DNA from: an uncultured Oscillibacter sp.
GTDB taxonomy: Bacteria > Bacillota > Clostridia > Oscillospirales > Oscillospiraceae
NCBI GenBank assembly: GCA_950097265.1
Contig: CATNDJ010000013.1
Coordinates: forward strand, 7,517 to 59,929
DNA: 52,413 nucleotides
Direction: 5' to 3'
Shown: piece by piece, positions 29,356 to 38,076 of the stretch
How positions within the stretch are numbered: position 1 is the stretch's first letter
Layout of the letters: each line of letters begins with the position of its first letter
Notes under the pieces: model-generated
The model's input: the letters and a program-made list of their open reading frames with translations, nothing else
Databases searched by the model: none
Told to the model about the DNA's origin: nothing
Made by a program: the position numbers and the translations under genes

Positions 29356-31401
29356 ATGGCGGACCTGAAAACGGACGTGCGCTTTATCAAGGGCGTCGGC
29401 GAGCAACGGGCCAAGGTGCTGGCTAAGCTGAACATCCGCACCCTCCGGGACCTGATTTCCTGGTTTCCCCGGCGCTACGAGGACCGGACCGAGACCCGGC
29501 GCATCGCGGAGCTGGTCCCAGGGGAGACGGCCTGCGTCCTCGCCTGTGTCGCCGCCCCTCCCGCGGTCTCCCGCGTCCGCAAGGGCCTGGACCTGGTGAA
29601 GGTCCGGGCAGTGGACGAGACCGGGGCCCTGGACGTGACCTTCTTCAACCAGGCGTGGCTGAAAAACAGCCTCCGGACAGGAGAGACCTACGTTTTCTGC
29701 GGCAGGGCGGAGGGGAACCTGCTCCGCCGCCGGATGACGAATCCCGTGGTGGAGCCCGAGGGACGGCGGGAGGCCACGGGGCGCATCGTCCCCGTCTATC
29801 CCCTTACCGCCGGGGTCAGCCAGCTCGTGCTCTCCCGATCCGTCCGCCAGGGGCTGGACGCCTGCGCGGACATCCTGCCCGACGTGCTGCCGGACGAAAT
29901 CCGGAGGGATCACCAGCTCTGCCGCATCGGCTACGCCTATGAGAACATCCACTTTCCCGAGAGCGGCGAAGCCCTGGACCTTGCCCGGCGGCGGCTGGCC
30001 TTTGAGGAGCTGTTTCTCTTCACCCTGGGCCTCCGGCGGCTGCGGCGGAGGCGGGAGACCGTGGAGGTGGAGCCCTTTCGCCCCGTGGACATGGGGGCGT
30101 TTTATGCCGCCCTGCCCTTCACCCTGACGGAGGCCCAGCGCCGCTGTATCGACGAGGCCCTGGCGGACATGGCGTCCGGGAAGCCCATGAACCGCCTCTG
30201 CCAGGGGGACGTGGGCAGCGGCAAGACCATGGTGGCCGCCGCCTGCGTCTATTTCGCGGTGAAAAACGGCCGTCAGGCGGCGCTGATGGCCCCCACGGAG
30301 ATTCTGGCCCGCCAGCACTGGGAGGGGCTCCGGCCCCTGATGGAGCCCCTGGGGGTCCGGTGCGCCCTGCTCACCGGGTCCAGCACCGCCAAGGAAAAGA
30401 AGGTCTTGGCCGCAAGTCTGGCGGCGGGGGAGACCGACTTCATCGTGGGCACCCACGCCCTCATCACCGGCGGGCTGGAGTACCGCCGCCTGGGGCTGGT
30501 GGTGACGGACGAGCAGCACCGCTTCGGCGTGGGGCAGCGGGCGGCCCTGGCGGGGAAGGGGGACCACCCCCACACCCTGGTCATGTCCGCCACGCCCATC
30601 CCCCGGACCCTGGCCCTGATTCTCTACGGCGATTTGGACGTGTCCGTGATCGACCGGCTGCCCCCGGGGCGGAGGCCCGTCCAGACCTCCTTCGTGGACG
30701 GCAGCTACCATCCCCGGATTTACAAATTTCTGCGGAAGCTGGTAGGGGAGGGCCGGCAGGCTTACGTCGTCTGCTCCGCGGTCTCCGAGAGCGAAGAGGG
30801 GGACGACCGGAAGGCCGTGACGGAGTACGCCGCCAAGCTCCAACAGGAGGTGTTCCCGGACCTCCGGGTGGCTTATGTCCACGGGAAAATGCGGCCCAAG
30901 GAGAAGGACGCGGTGATGGCCGCCTTTGCCGCCCGGGAAACGGACATTCTGGTGTCCACCACCGTCATCGAGGTGGGGGTGGACGTGCCCAACGCCGCGG
31001 TCATGGTGGTGGAGAACGCGGAGCGCTTCGGCCTCAGCCAGCTCCACCAGCTCCGGGGCCGGGTGGGCCGGGGCCCGTGGCAGTCCTACTGCGTGCTGAT
31101 TTCCGACAGCCGGAACGAGGAGACCCGGCAGAGACTGAAAATTATGACGAAGACCGCCGACGGCTTCAAAATCGCCGAGGAGGATCTGCGCATTCGGGGG
31201 CCGGGGGACTTCTTCGGCCAGCGGCAGCACGGGCTGCCGGGACTGCGGGTGGCGGACATTGGCTGCGACGCCCAGCTTTTGCGGGAGGCCCAAGGGGCGG
31301 CGGACGCCCTGCTGGAGCGGGACCCGGAATTGAAAAGCTGCCCCGCCACGGCGGAGCGGATGGTGGAGCTGTTCACGGAGGCGGGGGATACGCTGAATTG
31401 A
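29356..31401 (+). CDS. recG: ATP-dependent DNA helicase RecG
   Basis: A 681-residue branched-DNA helicase that remodels stalled forks and Holliday junctions. The N-terminal wedge domain starts at DVRFIKGVGEQRAKVLAKL. Helicase motifs follow: QGDVGSGKTMVA (Walker A, near 283-295), DEQHRFGV (motif II, near 383), SATPIPRTLAL (III), STTVIEVGVDVPNA (V) and HQLRGRVGRG (VI). ATG 29356 follows GGGAGGGG and gives the family's usual length; the frame is open further upstream across folA but without RecG similarity. Confidence 0.96.
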   Translation: MADLKTDVRFIKGVGEQRAKVLAKLNIRTLRDLISWFPRRYEDRTETRRIAELVPGETACVLACVAAPPAVSRVRKGLDLVKVRAVDETGALDVTFFNQAWLKNSLRTGETYVFCGRAEGNLLRRRMTNPVVEPEGRREATGRIVPVYPLTAGVSQLVLSRSVRQGLDACADILPDVLPDEIRRDHQLCRIGYAYENIHFPESGEALDLARRRLAFEELFLFTLGLRRLRRRRETVEVEPFRPVDMGAFYAALPFTLTEAQRRCIDEALADMASGKPMNRLCQGDVGSGKTMVAAACVYFAVKNGRQAALMAPTEILARQHWEGLRPLMEPLGVRCALLTGSSTAKEKKVLAASLAAGETDFIVGTHALITGGLEYRRLGLVVTDEQHRFGVGQRAALAGKGDHPHTLVMSATPIPRTLALILYGDLDVSVIDRLPPGRRPVQTSFVDGSYHPRIYKFLRKLVGEGRQAYVVCSAVSESEEGDDRKAVTEYAAKLQQEVFPDLRVAYVHGKMRPKEKDAVMAAFAARETDILVSTTVIEVGVDVPNAAVMVVENAERFGLSQLHQLRGRVGRGPWQSYCVLISDSRNEETRQRLKIMTKTADGFKIAEEDLRIRGPGDFFGQRQHGLPGLRVADIGCDAQLLREAQGAADALLERDPELKSCPATAERMVELFTEAGDTLN

Positions 31402-31405
31402 ATTT

Positions 31406-31436
31406 GTAGGGGCGGGCCTCTGTGCCCGCCCGTTTT
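31406..31436 (+). repeat. short palindromic repeat, copy 1, serving as recG terminator
   Basis: GTAGGGGCGGGCCTCTG then TGCCCGCCCGTTTT: a GGGCGGGC/GCCCGCCC hairpin followed by TTTT, just past the recG stop. It matches copy 2 (31457-31487) on the other strand over most of its length, so it looks like a dispersed element reused as a terminator. Confidence 0.75.
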
Positions 31437-31456
31437 GTGTCTTTGCCCGGAAAAAG

Positions 31457-31487
31457 AAAACGGGCCGGGACAGAGCCCGGCCCCTAC
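31457..31487 (-). repeat. short palindromic repeat, copy 2, serving as ftsK terminator
   Basis: On the minus strand GTAGGGGCCGGGCTCTG then TCCCGGCCCGTTTTC: stem GGGCCGGG/CCCGGCCC plus a T run, 8 bases after the ftsK stop. Inverted relative to copy 1, with compensating changes that keep the stem. Confidence 0.75.
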
Positions 31488-31495
31488 GCGGATAT

Positions 31496-34096
31496 TTACA
31501 AATCTTCTCCGCTGTCGTCCTCTTGTATTTCCGGCGGATTTCCGCCCATCTTCATCTCCTGCCACTTCTCCTTGGTAATGAGGAGCTGCCGGGGCTTGGA
31601 TCCCTCGAAAGGCCCCACGTAGCCCCGCTCCTCCAGCTGGTCCACAAGGCGCGCGGCCCGGGAGTAGCCCAGCTTCAAGCGCCGCTGGAGCATGGAGGTG
31701 GAGGCTTGCCCCGTCTCCAGAATGACCTCCACGGCGGCGGGCAGCAGTTCGTCCTCCTCGCTCTCCTGGGGCTCGGGGGCGGGCTTTCCGGCCTTGTTCC
31801 CCTTTTCCTGGACGGACTCTTCGATTTTGGCGATGACGTCGTCGTCGTACTGGGCCTCTCCGGTCTGCTTGACGAAGCTCACCACCCGGTCGATTTCCTC
31901 CGGGGTGATGAAGCAGCCCTGGACCCGGGTGGGCTTCCCGGCCCCCAGGGGAGCGTAAAGCATGTCGCCCCGGCCCACCAGCTTTTCCGCGCCGCCGTTG
32001 TCCAGGATGATGCGGGATTCCATGGAGGAGGCCACGGCGAAGGCGATGCGGCTGGGAATGTTGGCCTTCATCAATCCGGTGATGACGTCGGCGGAGGGCC
32101 GCTGGGTGGCGATGACCAGGTGCATCCCGGCGGCGCGGCCCATCTGGGCCACCCGGCAGATGGACTCTTCCACCTCCTTGGCGGCCACCAGCATCAAATC
32201 CGCCAGCTCGTCGATGACCACCACCACGCTGGGCAGGGGCTCCAGGTCCTCCTTTGTCTTCGCCAGGTGGTTGAACTCCTCCAGCTTTTTCACCCCGTGC
32301 TCGGAGAAGGTCTTGTAGCGTTTCATCATCTCGAACACCGCCCACTGGAGGGCCCCGGCGGCTTTCTTCGGGTCCGTCACCACGGGGATCAGCAGGTGGG
32401 GGATGCCGTTGTAGGGGGCCAGCTCCACCATCTTGGGGTCCACCATGATGAAGCGGACATCCTCCGGCGTGGACTTGTAGAGGAGGCTGATGATCAGGGA
32501 GTTGGTGCACACGGACTTGCCGGAGCCGGTGGTGCCCGCGATGAGCACATGGGGCAGGGTGCCGATGTCCCCGATGACGTTCCGCCCGCCGATGTCCCGG
32601 CCCAGGGCGAAGGCCACGTTGGATTTATGCCCCGCGAACTCCCGGGACTCGATGACGTCCCGGATGAGCACCGGGGTTACCTGCTTGTTGGGCACCTCAA
32701 TGCCCACCACGGAGATCTTGTCGGGAATGGGGGCGATGCGCACCCCCGTGGCCCCCAGGGCCAGGGCGATGTCGTCCGCGAGATTCGTGATCTTGGAGAG
32801 CTTCACGCCCTGCTCCAGGATGAACTCGTACCGGGTGACGGAGGGACCGTGGATCACGTCGCCGGGGGCGGCGTCCACGCCGAAGCTGGTGAGGGTCTCC
32901 GCCAGGCGGCGGGAGTTGTTCCGAAGTTCCGCCCCGGCCTCCACGTGGTTCTCCCCCTGGTTCATCCGCAGCAGGTCCACCGGGGGATACTGGTAGGCCC
33001 CGTCCTCCGCCGCCAGCTTCTCCTCGATTTCCGCGGCCACGGCGGCGGTCTGGGCCGCCACCTCCTTGGCCGTCTCGGCCTTGCCGCTGCGGGTGAAGGT
33101 CTCCGCCGTGGGCAGGGGGGCTTTTTCCGGCTCCGGGGCGCGGGGTGGTTCCACTTCCGCCGGAGCGGGGACGGCGGGGAAAATGGGCTCGGATACCGGC
33201 TCGGGCACCGGCACGGGGGGCGGCACGGGGATGGCCGCCCGGGGCCGTTCCGGCGCGGGGGCGGGTTCGGGCGCTGGCGCAGGGACAGGTTCGGGCTTTG
33301 GCTCAGGGGCCGCCTGAGATCGAAGAACCTGATCCGGCGTGGGCTGGGCGTCGGCCTTGTGGCGGAAGAAGCCGGTGAACTTCCCGGATTTCGCCGGTTT
33401 AGCGGGCCGCTCCTCGCCGTCCAGGGGGATGTCGATCTGGGGCTTGGGCCCGGTGGGGGCCCGGCGCTTGGGCGGGTCCAGGGGGGTTACCCGGATGGCG
33501 GGCTGCTCCTCATAGGGGGGTCTTGCCCGCCGCCAGTCCGCGAAGGCCGCCAGGGTCAGCCGCAGGGACACGAAGAGCAGGGCCACGAACAAAACGGTAA
33601 ACAGAATCACCGAGGCCAGGGAGGAGAACACGGCGGCGGACCCGTTGGCCAGCACGCCGGAGAAGGCCCCGCCGGACTCCAGGGCCACGCCGTCCGCCCA
33701 AATGGCCCCCAGCATCTTGAAGAAAGAGGGCTCGTACTCCTTTTTGCAGAGGACCAGGTGGGCCAGGGTGCCGAACAGGGGCGGCAGCAGCAGGGCGCAG
33801 GCGGTCCGGAGCTGGACGGGGCGGCCCCGGTGGAAAATCAGGATAAGCCCCGCCAGCACCAGGGCGGGCCCCGCCAGCCAGTAGCCGTAGCCGAAGAGGC
33901 CCTTCAGGACCTTGGCGAAGAAGTCCAGAAACAGGGCGTTGACGCCGAAGTAGCCCACGAAGACGCACAGGGCCAGGGCCAGCAGCACGCCGCCGGTGAC
34001 CTCCCGGCGGACAGGCTGTTTCTGAGGGAGCTTTTTCGCGGTGGATTTGCCGCCGGACTTCTTGGCGGCGGGTTTCTTCTGTGATGAGGAAGCCAC
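31496..34096 (-). CDS. ftsK: DNA translocase FtsK/SpoIIIE
   Basis: An 866-residue membrane-anchored DNA pump for chromosome segregation at division or sporulation septa. A Lys/Ala-rich N-terminus is followed by four membrane segments within about 30-210, then a Pro/Glu/Ala-rich linker at about 270-340 with PAPAPEPAP repeats. The motor domain has Walker A AGTTGSGKS near 522 and Walker B VVVVIDELADLM near 620. The C-terminal gamma winged helix has YSRAARLVDQLEERG (about 815-830). Length and domain order are complete. It follows uppP by 29 bases, so the two are probably cotranscribed. Confidence 0.96.
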   Translation of the reverse strand: MASSSQKKPAAKKSGGKSTAKKLPQKQPVRREVTGGVLLALALCVFVGYFGVNALFLDFFAKVLKGLFGYGYWLAGPALVLAGLILIFHRGRPVQLRTACALLLPPLFGTLAHLVLCKKEYEPSFFKMLGAIWADGVALESGGAFSGVLANGSAAVFSSLASVILFTVLFVALLFVSLRLTLAAFADWRRARPPYEEQPAIRVTPLDPPKRRAPTGPKPQIDIPLDGEERPAKPAKSGKFTGFFRHKADAQPTPDQVLRSQAAPEPKPEPVPAPAPEPAPAPERPRAAIPVPPPVPVPEPVSEPIFPAVPAPAEVEPPRAPEPEKAPLPTAETFTRSGKAETAKEVAAQTAAVAAEIEEKLAAEDGAYQYPPVDLLRMNQGENHVEAGAELRNNSRRLAETLTSFGVDAAPGDVIHGPSVTRYEFILEQGVKLSKITNLADDIALALGATGVRIAPIPDKISVVGIEVPNKQVTPVLIRDVIESREFAGHKSNVAFALGRDIGGRNVIGDIGTLPHVLIAGTTGSGKSVCTNSLIISLLYKSTPEDVRFIMVDPKMVELAPYNGIPHLLIPVVTDPKKAAGALQWAVFEMMKRYKTFSEHGVKKLEEFNHLAKTKEDLEPLPSVVVVIDELADLMLVAAKEVEESICRVAQMGRAAGMHLVIATQRPSADVITGLMKANIPSRIAFAVASSMESRIILDNGGAEKLVGRGDMLYAPLGAGKPTRVQGCFITPEEIDRVVSFVKQTGEAQYDDDVIAKIEESVQEKGNKAGKPAPEPQESEEDELLPAAVEVILETGQASTSMLQRRLKLGYSRAARLVDQLEERGYVGPFEGSKPRQLLITKEKWQEMKMGGNPPEIQEDDSGEDL

Positions 34097-34125
34097 GGTA
34101 TGTACCTCCGAGAGTCAGGAATTTG

Positions 34126-34971
34126 TCACTTCTGCGTGAAGATCAGGGCCAGGGTGACGATGCCCGCCAGCCAGCAGTAATAGGCGAAGAAGCCGAACTT
34201 CCCCTTGTCCGCCACCAGTTTGATGAGCCGGATGCAGAGGTAGCCCACCAGGGCGGAGACCGCCACGCCCACGAGATAAATGGGCACCTCCTCCCAGAGG
34301 ACCTGGGTTTCCAGCGCGTCCTTTAGGCTGAGAATATTGGCCCCCAGGATGGCGGGGATGGACATGAGGAAGGAGTACCGCACGGCGAACTTCCGGTCGA
34401 AGCCCACAAAGCATCCGGCGGTGATGGTGGTGCCGGACCGGGAGATGCCGGGGCAGGTGGCCAGGGCCTGGCCCACGCCCACCAGCAGAGCGTCCAGCAT
34501 CGTGGCGGTCTTCTCCGTCTTCCGCCCCCGGCGGACGTGGTCGCTGGCGAAGAGGAGGCAGCCCGTCCCCAGCAGGGCGAAGGCCACGAAGTACATGTTA
34601 TCCCCCAGGGCCTCGATGGCGTCCTTGACGGGCAGCACGGCGAAGAGGGGCAGGGTACCCACGATGATGAGCAGGATCATCCGCCGGGCAGGGGGGACGC
34701 GGCTGGGGGTTGTGCCGCGGACCAGGTCGCTCACGCCGCAGAAGAACTCCAGCACCATGTCCCGGATGTCCTCCCAGTAGGCGATGAAGACGGCGAACAG
34801 CGTGCCCAGGTGCAGGAGCACATCGAAGAAGGGCGGGACCTCCGCCGCGCCGGAGACGTTCAGCAGGTGCTCCGCGATGGCCAGATGGCCGGAGCTGGAC
34901 ACCGGCAGGAACTCGGTCACCCCCTGGACAACGCCCAGGAGGATGGAGGAAAGCAGGGTCAAAAAATTCAC
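34126..34971 (-). CDS. uppP: undecaprenyl-diphosphatase UppP (BacA)
   Basis: A 281-residue integral membrane phosphatase that recycles undecaprenyl pyrophosphate for cell-wall synthesis; extra copies give bacitracin resistance. The signature VQGVTEFLPVSSSGHL is near residues 15-30 and the second motif PGISRSGTTITAGCFVGF near 185. About eight hydrophobic helices are present. The start is uncertain: GTG 34971 has AGGAG only one base away, whereas TTG 34962 has a normal 10-base spacing. A TATACT with an upstream TG is seen near 35010 as a likely promoter. Confidence 0.94.
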   Translation of the reverse strand: MNFLTLLSSILLGVVQGVTEFLPVSSSGHLAIAEHLLNVSGAAEVPPFFDVLLHLGTLFAVFIAYWEDIRDMVLEFFCGVSDLVRGTTPSRVPPARRMILLIIVGTLPLFAVLPVKDAIEALGDNMYFVAFALLGTGCLLFASDHVRRGRKTEKTATMLDALLVGVGQALATCPGISRSGTTITAGCFVGFDRKFAVRYSFLMSIPAILGANILSLKDALETQVLWEEVPIYLVGVAVSALVGYLCIRLIKLVADKGKFGFFAYYCWLAGIVTLALIFTQK

Positions 34972-35059
34972 GCTCCTAACTTGGGGATTTTCTCACGTAG
35001 AACAGTATACCACGGACAGGCTGTAAATTCCAGTCATATTTCCAGAAGGCGCAAAAAGG

Positions 35060-35087
35060 CGGAGGCCGGGATTTTTCCCGGCCTCCG
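35060..35087 (-). terminator. ssnA-ygfK operon terminator
   Basis: Perfect 11-bp stem CGGAGGCCGGG/CCCGGCCTCCG, followed on the minus strand by CCTTTTT. It lies 13 bases past the ygfK stop. Confidence 0.87.
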
Positions 35088-35100
35088 TTTGAGCTGCCGC

Positions 35101-38049
35101 TTACAGCAGGTAGGTATACTTATTCAGCACTGTGAGGATGAACACTTCGATATCGGCGGGCAGATCGTTCTTGCCGTTCAAATCCGCCTCGAAGACTTTC
35201 CCGTCCAGCCGGACCAGGACCCGGCTTCCGCCCAGGGGCAGGAAGCCCTGATTGTTCACACTCTCGTCGAAGCCCTCCCGGGTCTTGAACAGGGTGAACT
35301 TATCCCGGTAGGGGGCGGAGTCGTAGGGGCAGAAGATGGCGCAGTTGCCGCACTCGTTGCACATCCGGTCCACATGGAGAATCTCGTGCCGCCCGTCGGG
35401 GAGCTCCACCACCACGTTAGCCCGGTTGGGGCACACGTCGGCGCAGACCTGGCAGACTACGTTGCAGGTCAGGCAGCGGTCGCCCTCGCACTTGGCGGAC
35501 GCGCAGAGGATACCCTTCTTGGCGATGGCGTCCGCCCGGGAGGCTTTGGCCTTGGCGGGGATTTCAAACTTGTAGGACTCCCCGATGACGGCGTTTGCGA
35601 ACCACTGGGCGTCGGCGATGCCCTCTACCACCGTGGCGGGGCCCCGCATGGCGTCGCCTCCGGCGTAGACGCCCTCCACGTTGGTGCGGAAGTCCGGCAG
35701 GCCCTTGGCGTCCACCTCCACGCCGCTGGCGGTGAAGAGCTCGCTTTCCACCTTTTCGCCCACGGCGGAGACCACGGTGTCGCAGTCGATTTCCACAAAC
35801 TCCCCGGTGGGCTCCGGCTTCCGGCGGCCCTTCTCGTCGGGCTCGCCCAGGCGCATCTTCTCACAGCGCAGCTTCCCGTCCTTCTGCTCCACGGGGGCCA
35901 CCAGCTCCAGGAAGTTGACGCCGTCGGCAACGGCAAGCTCCAGTTCTTCAGAATCGGCGGGCATGTATTTCTTCGTCCGGCGGTATACCAGGGTAGAGGA
36001 CTCCGCCCCTGCCCGGAGGGCCGCTCGGGCGGCGTCCATGGCGGTGTTGCCGCCGCCCACCACGGCAACATTCCCCAGAGAGACGTCCTTCCCGGCCTTC
36101 ATGTCCTTCAGCCAGCCGATGACGGGCACCACGTTGCCGGGGATGTCCAGCCACCCGGCCTTCCACGCGCCTACGGCGAAGAAGATGTGGGTGTACCCCT
36201 GGGCCTTCAGCTCGGCAACAGACGGCGCGGGGGTGTTCAGCCGGATATCCGCGCCCATTTTGGCGACGAGGGCCGCGTCCTTGTCGATGGCTTCATCAGA
36301 AATGCGGAAGCCGGGGATGACCTGCCGGACGATGCCGCCCAGCTTATCGGCTTTCTCGAAGATGGTGACGGGGATGCCCGCCCGGCCCACAAAGTAGGCC
36401 GCCGCCATGCCCGTGGGGCCGCCGCCGATGACGGCCACCTTTTTGCCGCTGTTCGCCGGGGCGGGGGCCTTGATTTTGGACATATACTCGTCATAGCCCC
36501 GCTCCGCGGCCACCAGCTTGGTGGCCCGGATCTGGACGGAGTCCTCGTAGAAGTTCCGGGTGCACTTGGTCTGGCAGCGATGGGCGCAGATGGTGCCCGT
36601 GATGAAGGGCAGGGGATTCTTCTCGCAGATGAGCCGCAGGGCGGAGGCGTACTCTCCCTTCCGGCAGAGCTCAATGTACTCCGGAATGTCCTGGCCAATG
36701 GGGCAGCCGCCCTTGCAGGGGGCGGTAAAGCAGTCCATCAGGGGGACCTTTTCGGCCAGCTTCCGCCTGGGCAGGGGCTTCACGGCCTTGACGTGGTACT
36801 TGTCGGACCGGGCCGCCAGGGCCAGGGCCTCGATGCCCGCCACGTCTACGCCGGTGAAGGGCTTGAACTCCATAGTATCCAGCTTGTCGCCAATCTGAAC
36901 GAAGCGCTGGTAGCCGCCGGGCTTGAGTTCCGTCGTCGCCATGGTGATGGGCCAAATCCCTAAGGCAAAGAGCTTGTCGATGTTCAGCGCGTCCGCGCCT
37001 CCGGCGTAGCTGATGCGCATCCGGCCGCCGAACTCCTTGGAAATCCGGGCCGCCATGGTGGTGGTCAGGGGGAAGAGGGACTTGCCCGCCATGTACATCT
37101 CCTCGCTGGGGAGCTCCCCGCCCTTCACGTCCACGGGGAAGGTGTTGGAGAGTTTCAGGCCGAACTCCACGCCGGTCCTGTCCGCCAGGGCCTGGAGGCG
37201 GCGGAACATGGGGATGGCGTCCTCGTACTGGAGGTCCTCTTTGAAGTGATGGTCGTCAAAGGCGATGTAGTCGTAGCCCATGCCGTCCAGGATGGACCGG
37301 GCGGTTTCATAGCCCAGGATGGTGGGGTTACACTTGACGAAGGTGTGGAGACGCTTCTTCTCAATCAGGTAGCTGGCGATCCGTTCGATCTCGTCCGGCG
37401 GGCAGCCGTGGAGGGTGGAGACGGTGACGCTGCCGGAGACCCGGGGGGAGATGCCGTCGATGAAGGCGGATTCCCCGGGGAAGAACTCCTTGAGGACCTT
37501 GACGCACTCCTGGAAAATCGGGGTCTTCGAGGCGTCCGTCATGCCGTTCAGGAAGCCGTCCACTTTTTCGCCCTGAATGCCCGCCAGGTCATAGCCTACG
37601 GACATGTTGAAGACGAACGCGTCCGGGTCCCCCAGGCCGTACACCTTGGCCATGATTTTGCAGGCGCACCAGGCCTTTACATACTCCTCAAAGGCCTGCT
37701 GAACGTAGAGTTCCGTGGACCACTCGCAGTTGTAGCACTCGTCCTCCGCCAGGATGCAGGGCCGGTTCACGCAGGCGGAGAGCTCCGCGCCGTCCATCTT
37801 CTGGACGGTCTTCAGCTCGAAGAACCGGGCCCCGGCGAAGTAAGAGGCGATGATGTTCTGGGCCAGCTGGGTGTTGGGCCCGGCGGCGGGGCCGAAGGGG
37901 GTCTCAATTTTCTCCCCGAAAATGGGCAGGGTCTTGACGCCCGCTTTGTAGGGCTTGTGAACGCCGAAGACGGTGCCTTCCTTTTGGTACTCGGCGGTCA
38001 CCCAGGTCATCAGTTCCCGAAAGGGAATGGGGGTCATCAGTTCGGACAT
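35101..38049 (-). CDS. ygfK: YgfK-type FMN/FAD/Fe-S oxidoreductase (putative selenate reductase subunit)
   Basis: A 982-residue multidomain flavoprotein. Residues about 1-430 are a dihydroorotate/dihydropyrimidine dehydrogenase-like FMN domain (IETPFGPAAGPNTQLAQNI, SGSVTVSTLHGCPPDEIERI core STLHGCPPDE). At about 440-850 comes a glutamate-synthase-small-subunit-like part with Cys motifs PCKGGCPIGQDIPEY and CAHRCQTKC and Rossmann motifs VAVIGGGPTG (near 540) and VAVVGGGNTAMDAA. The C-terminus has Fe-S clusters CLTCNVVCQVCADVCP and CNECGNCAIFCPYD. YgfK proteins belong to clusters for anaerobic purine and uric acid breakdown. It lies 27 bases after ssnA, whose product is its usual partner. Confidence 0.92.
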   Translation of the reverse strand: MSELMTPIPFRELMTWVTAEYQKEGTVFGVHKPYKAGVKTLPIFGEKIETPFGPAAGPNTQLAQNIIASYFAGARFFELKTVQKMDGAELSACVNRPCILAEDECYNCEWSTELYVQQAFEEYVKAWCACKIMAKVYGLGDPDAFVFNMSVGYDLAGIQGEKVDGFLNGMTDASKTPIFQECVKVLKEFFPGESAFIDGISPRVSGSVTVSTLHGCPPDEIERIASYLIEKKRLHTFVKCNPTILGYETARSILDGMGYDYIAFDDHHFKEDLQYEDAIPMFRRLQALADRTGVEFGLKLSNTFPVDVKGGELPSEEMYMAGKSLFPLTTTMAARISKEFGGRMRISYAGGADALNIDKLFALGIWPITMATTELKPGGYQRFVQIGDKLDTMEFKPFTGVDVAGIEALALAARSDKYHVKAVKPLPRRKLAEKVPLMDCFTAPCKGGCPIGQDIPEYIELCRKGEYASALRLICEKNPLPFITGTICAHRCQTKCTRNFYEDSVQIRATKLVAAERGYDEYMSKIKAPAPANSGKKVAVIGGGPTGMAAAYFVGRAGIPVTIFEKADKLGGIVRQVIPGFRISDEAIDKDAALVAKMGADIRLNTPAPSVAELKAQGYTHIFFAVGAWKAGWLDIPGNVVPVIGWLKDMKAGKDVSLGNVAVVGGGNTAMDAARAALRAGAESSTLVYRRTKKYMPADSEELELAVADGVNFLELVAPVEQKDGKLRCEKMRLGEPDEKGRRKPEPTGEFVEIDCDTVVSAVGEKVESELFTASGVEVDAKGLPDFRTNVEGVYAGGDAMRGPATVVEGIADAQWFANAVIGESYKFEIPAKAKASRADAIAKKGILCASAKCEGDRCLTCNVVCQVCADVCPNRANVVVELPDGRHEILHVDRMCNECGNCAIFCPYDSAPYRDKFTLFKTREGFDESVNNQGFLPLGGSRVLVRLDGKVFEADLNGKNDLPADIEVFILTVLNKYTYLL

Positions 38050-38076
38050 GGTTTCGTTCCTCCTGTATATTTAAAA

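Noticed and set aside
31406-31487. A CRISPR array
   Set aside because: There are only two repeat copies, inverted and each a terminator hairpin; there are no regular spacers and no cas genes.
31523-34084. An 853-codon open frame antisense to ftsK, and similar long antisense frames at 34537-36963, 7264-8565, 13243-14913 and 14750-16825
   Set aside because: They are frames left open by high GC and codon bias opposite real genes. Their translations are Gly/Arg/His/Val-rich with no family signature, and the sense frames have clear ones.
35101-38049. Glutamate synthase (GltB/GltD) instead of YgfK
   Set aside because: The FAD/Fe-S part resembles GltD, but the N-terminus is a dihydroorotate-dehydrogenase-like domain rather than a glutamine amidotransferase, and ssnA is adjacent.
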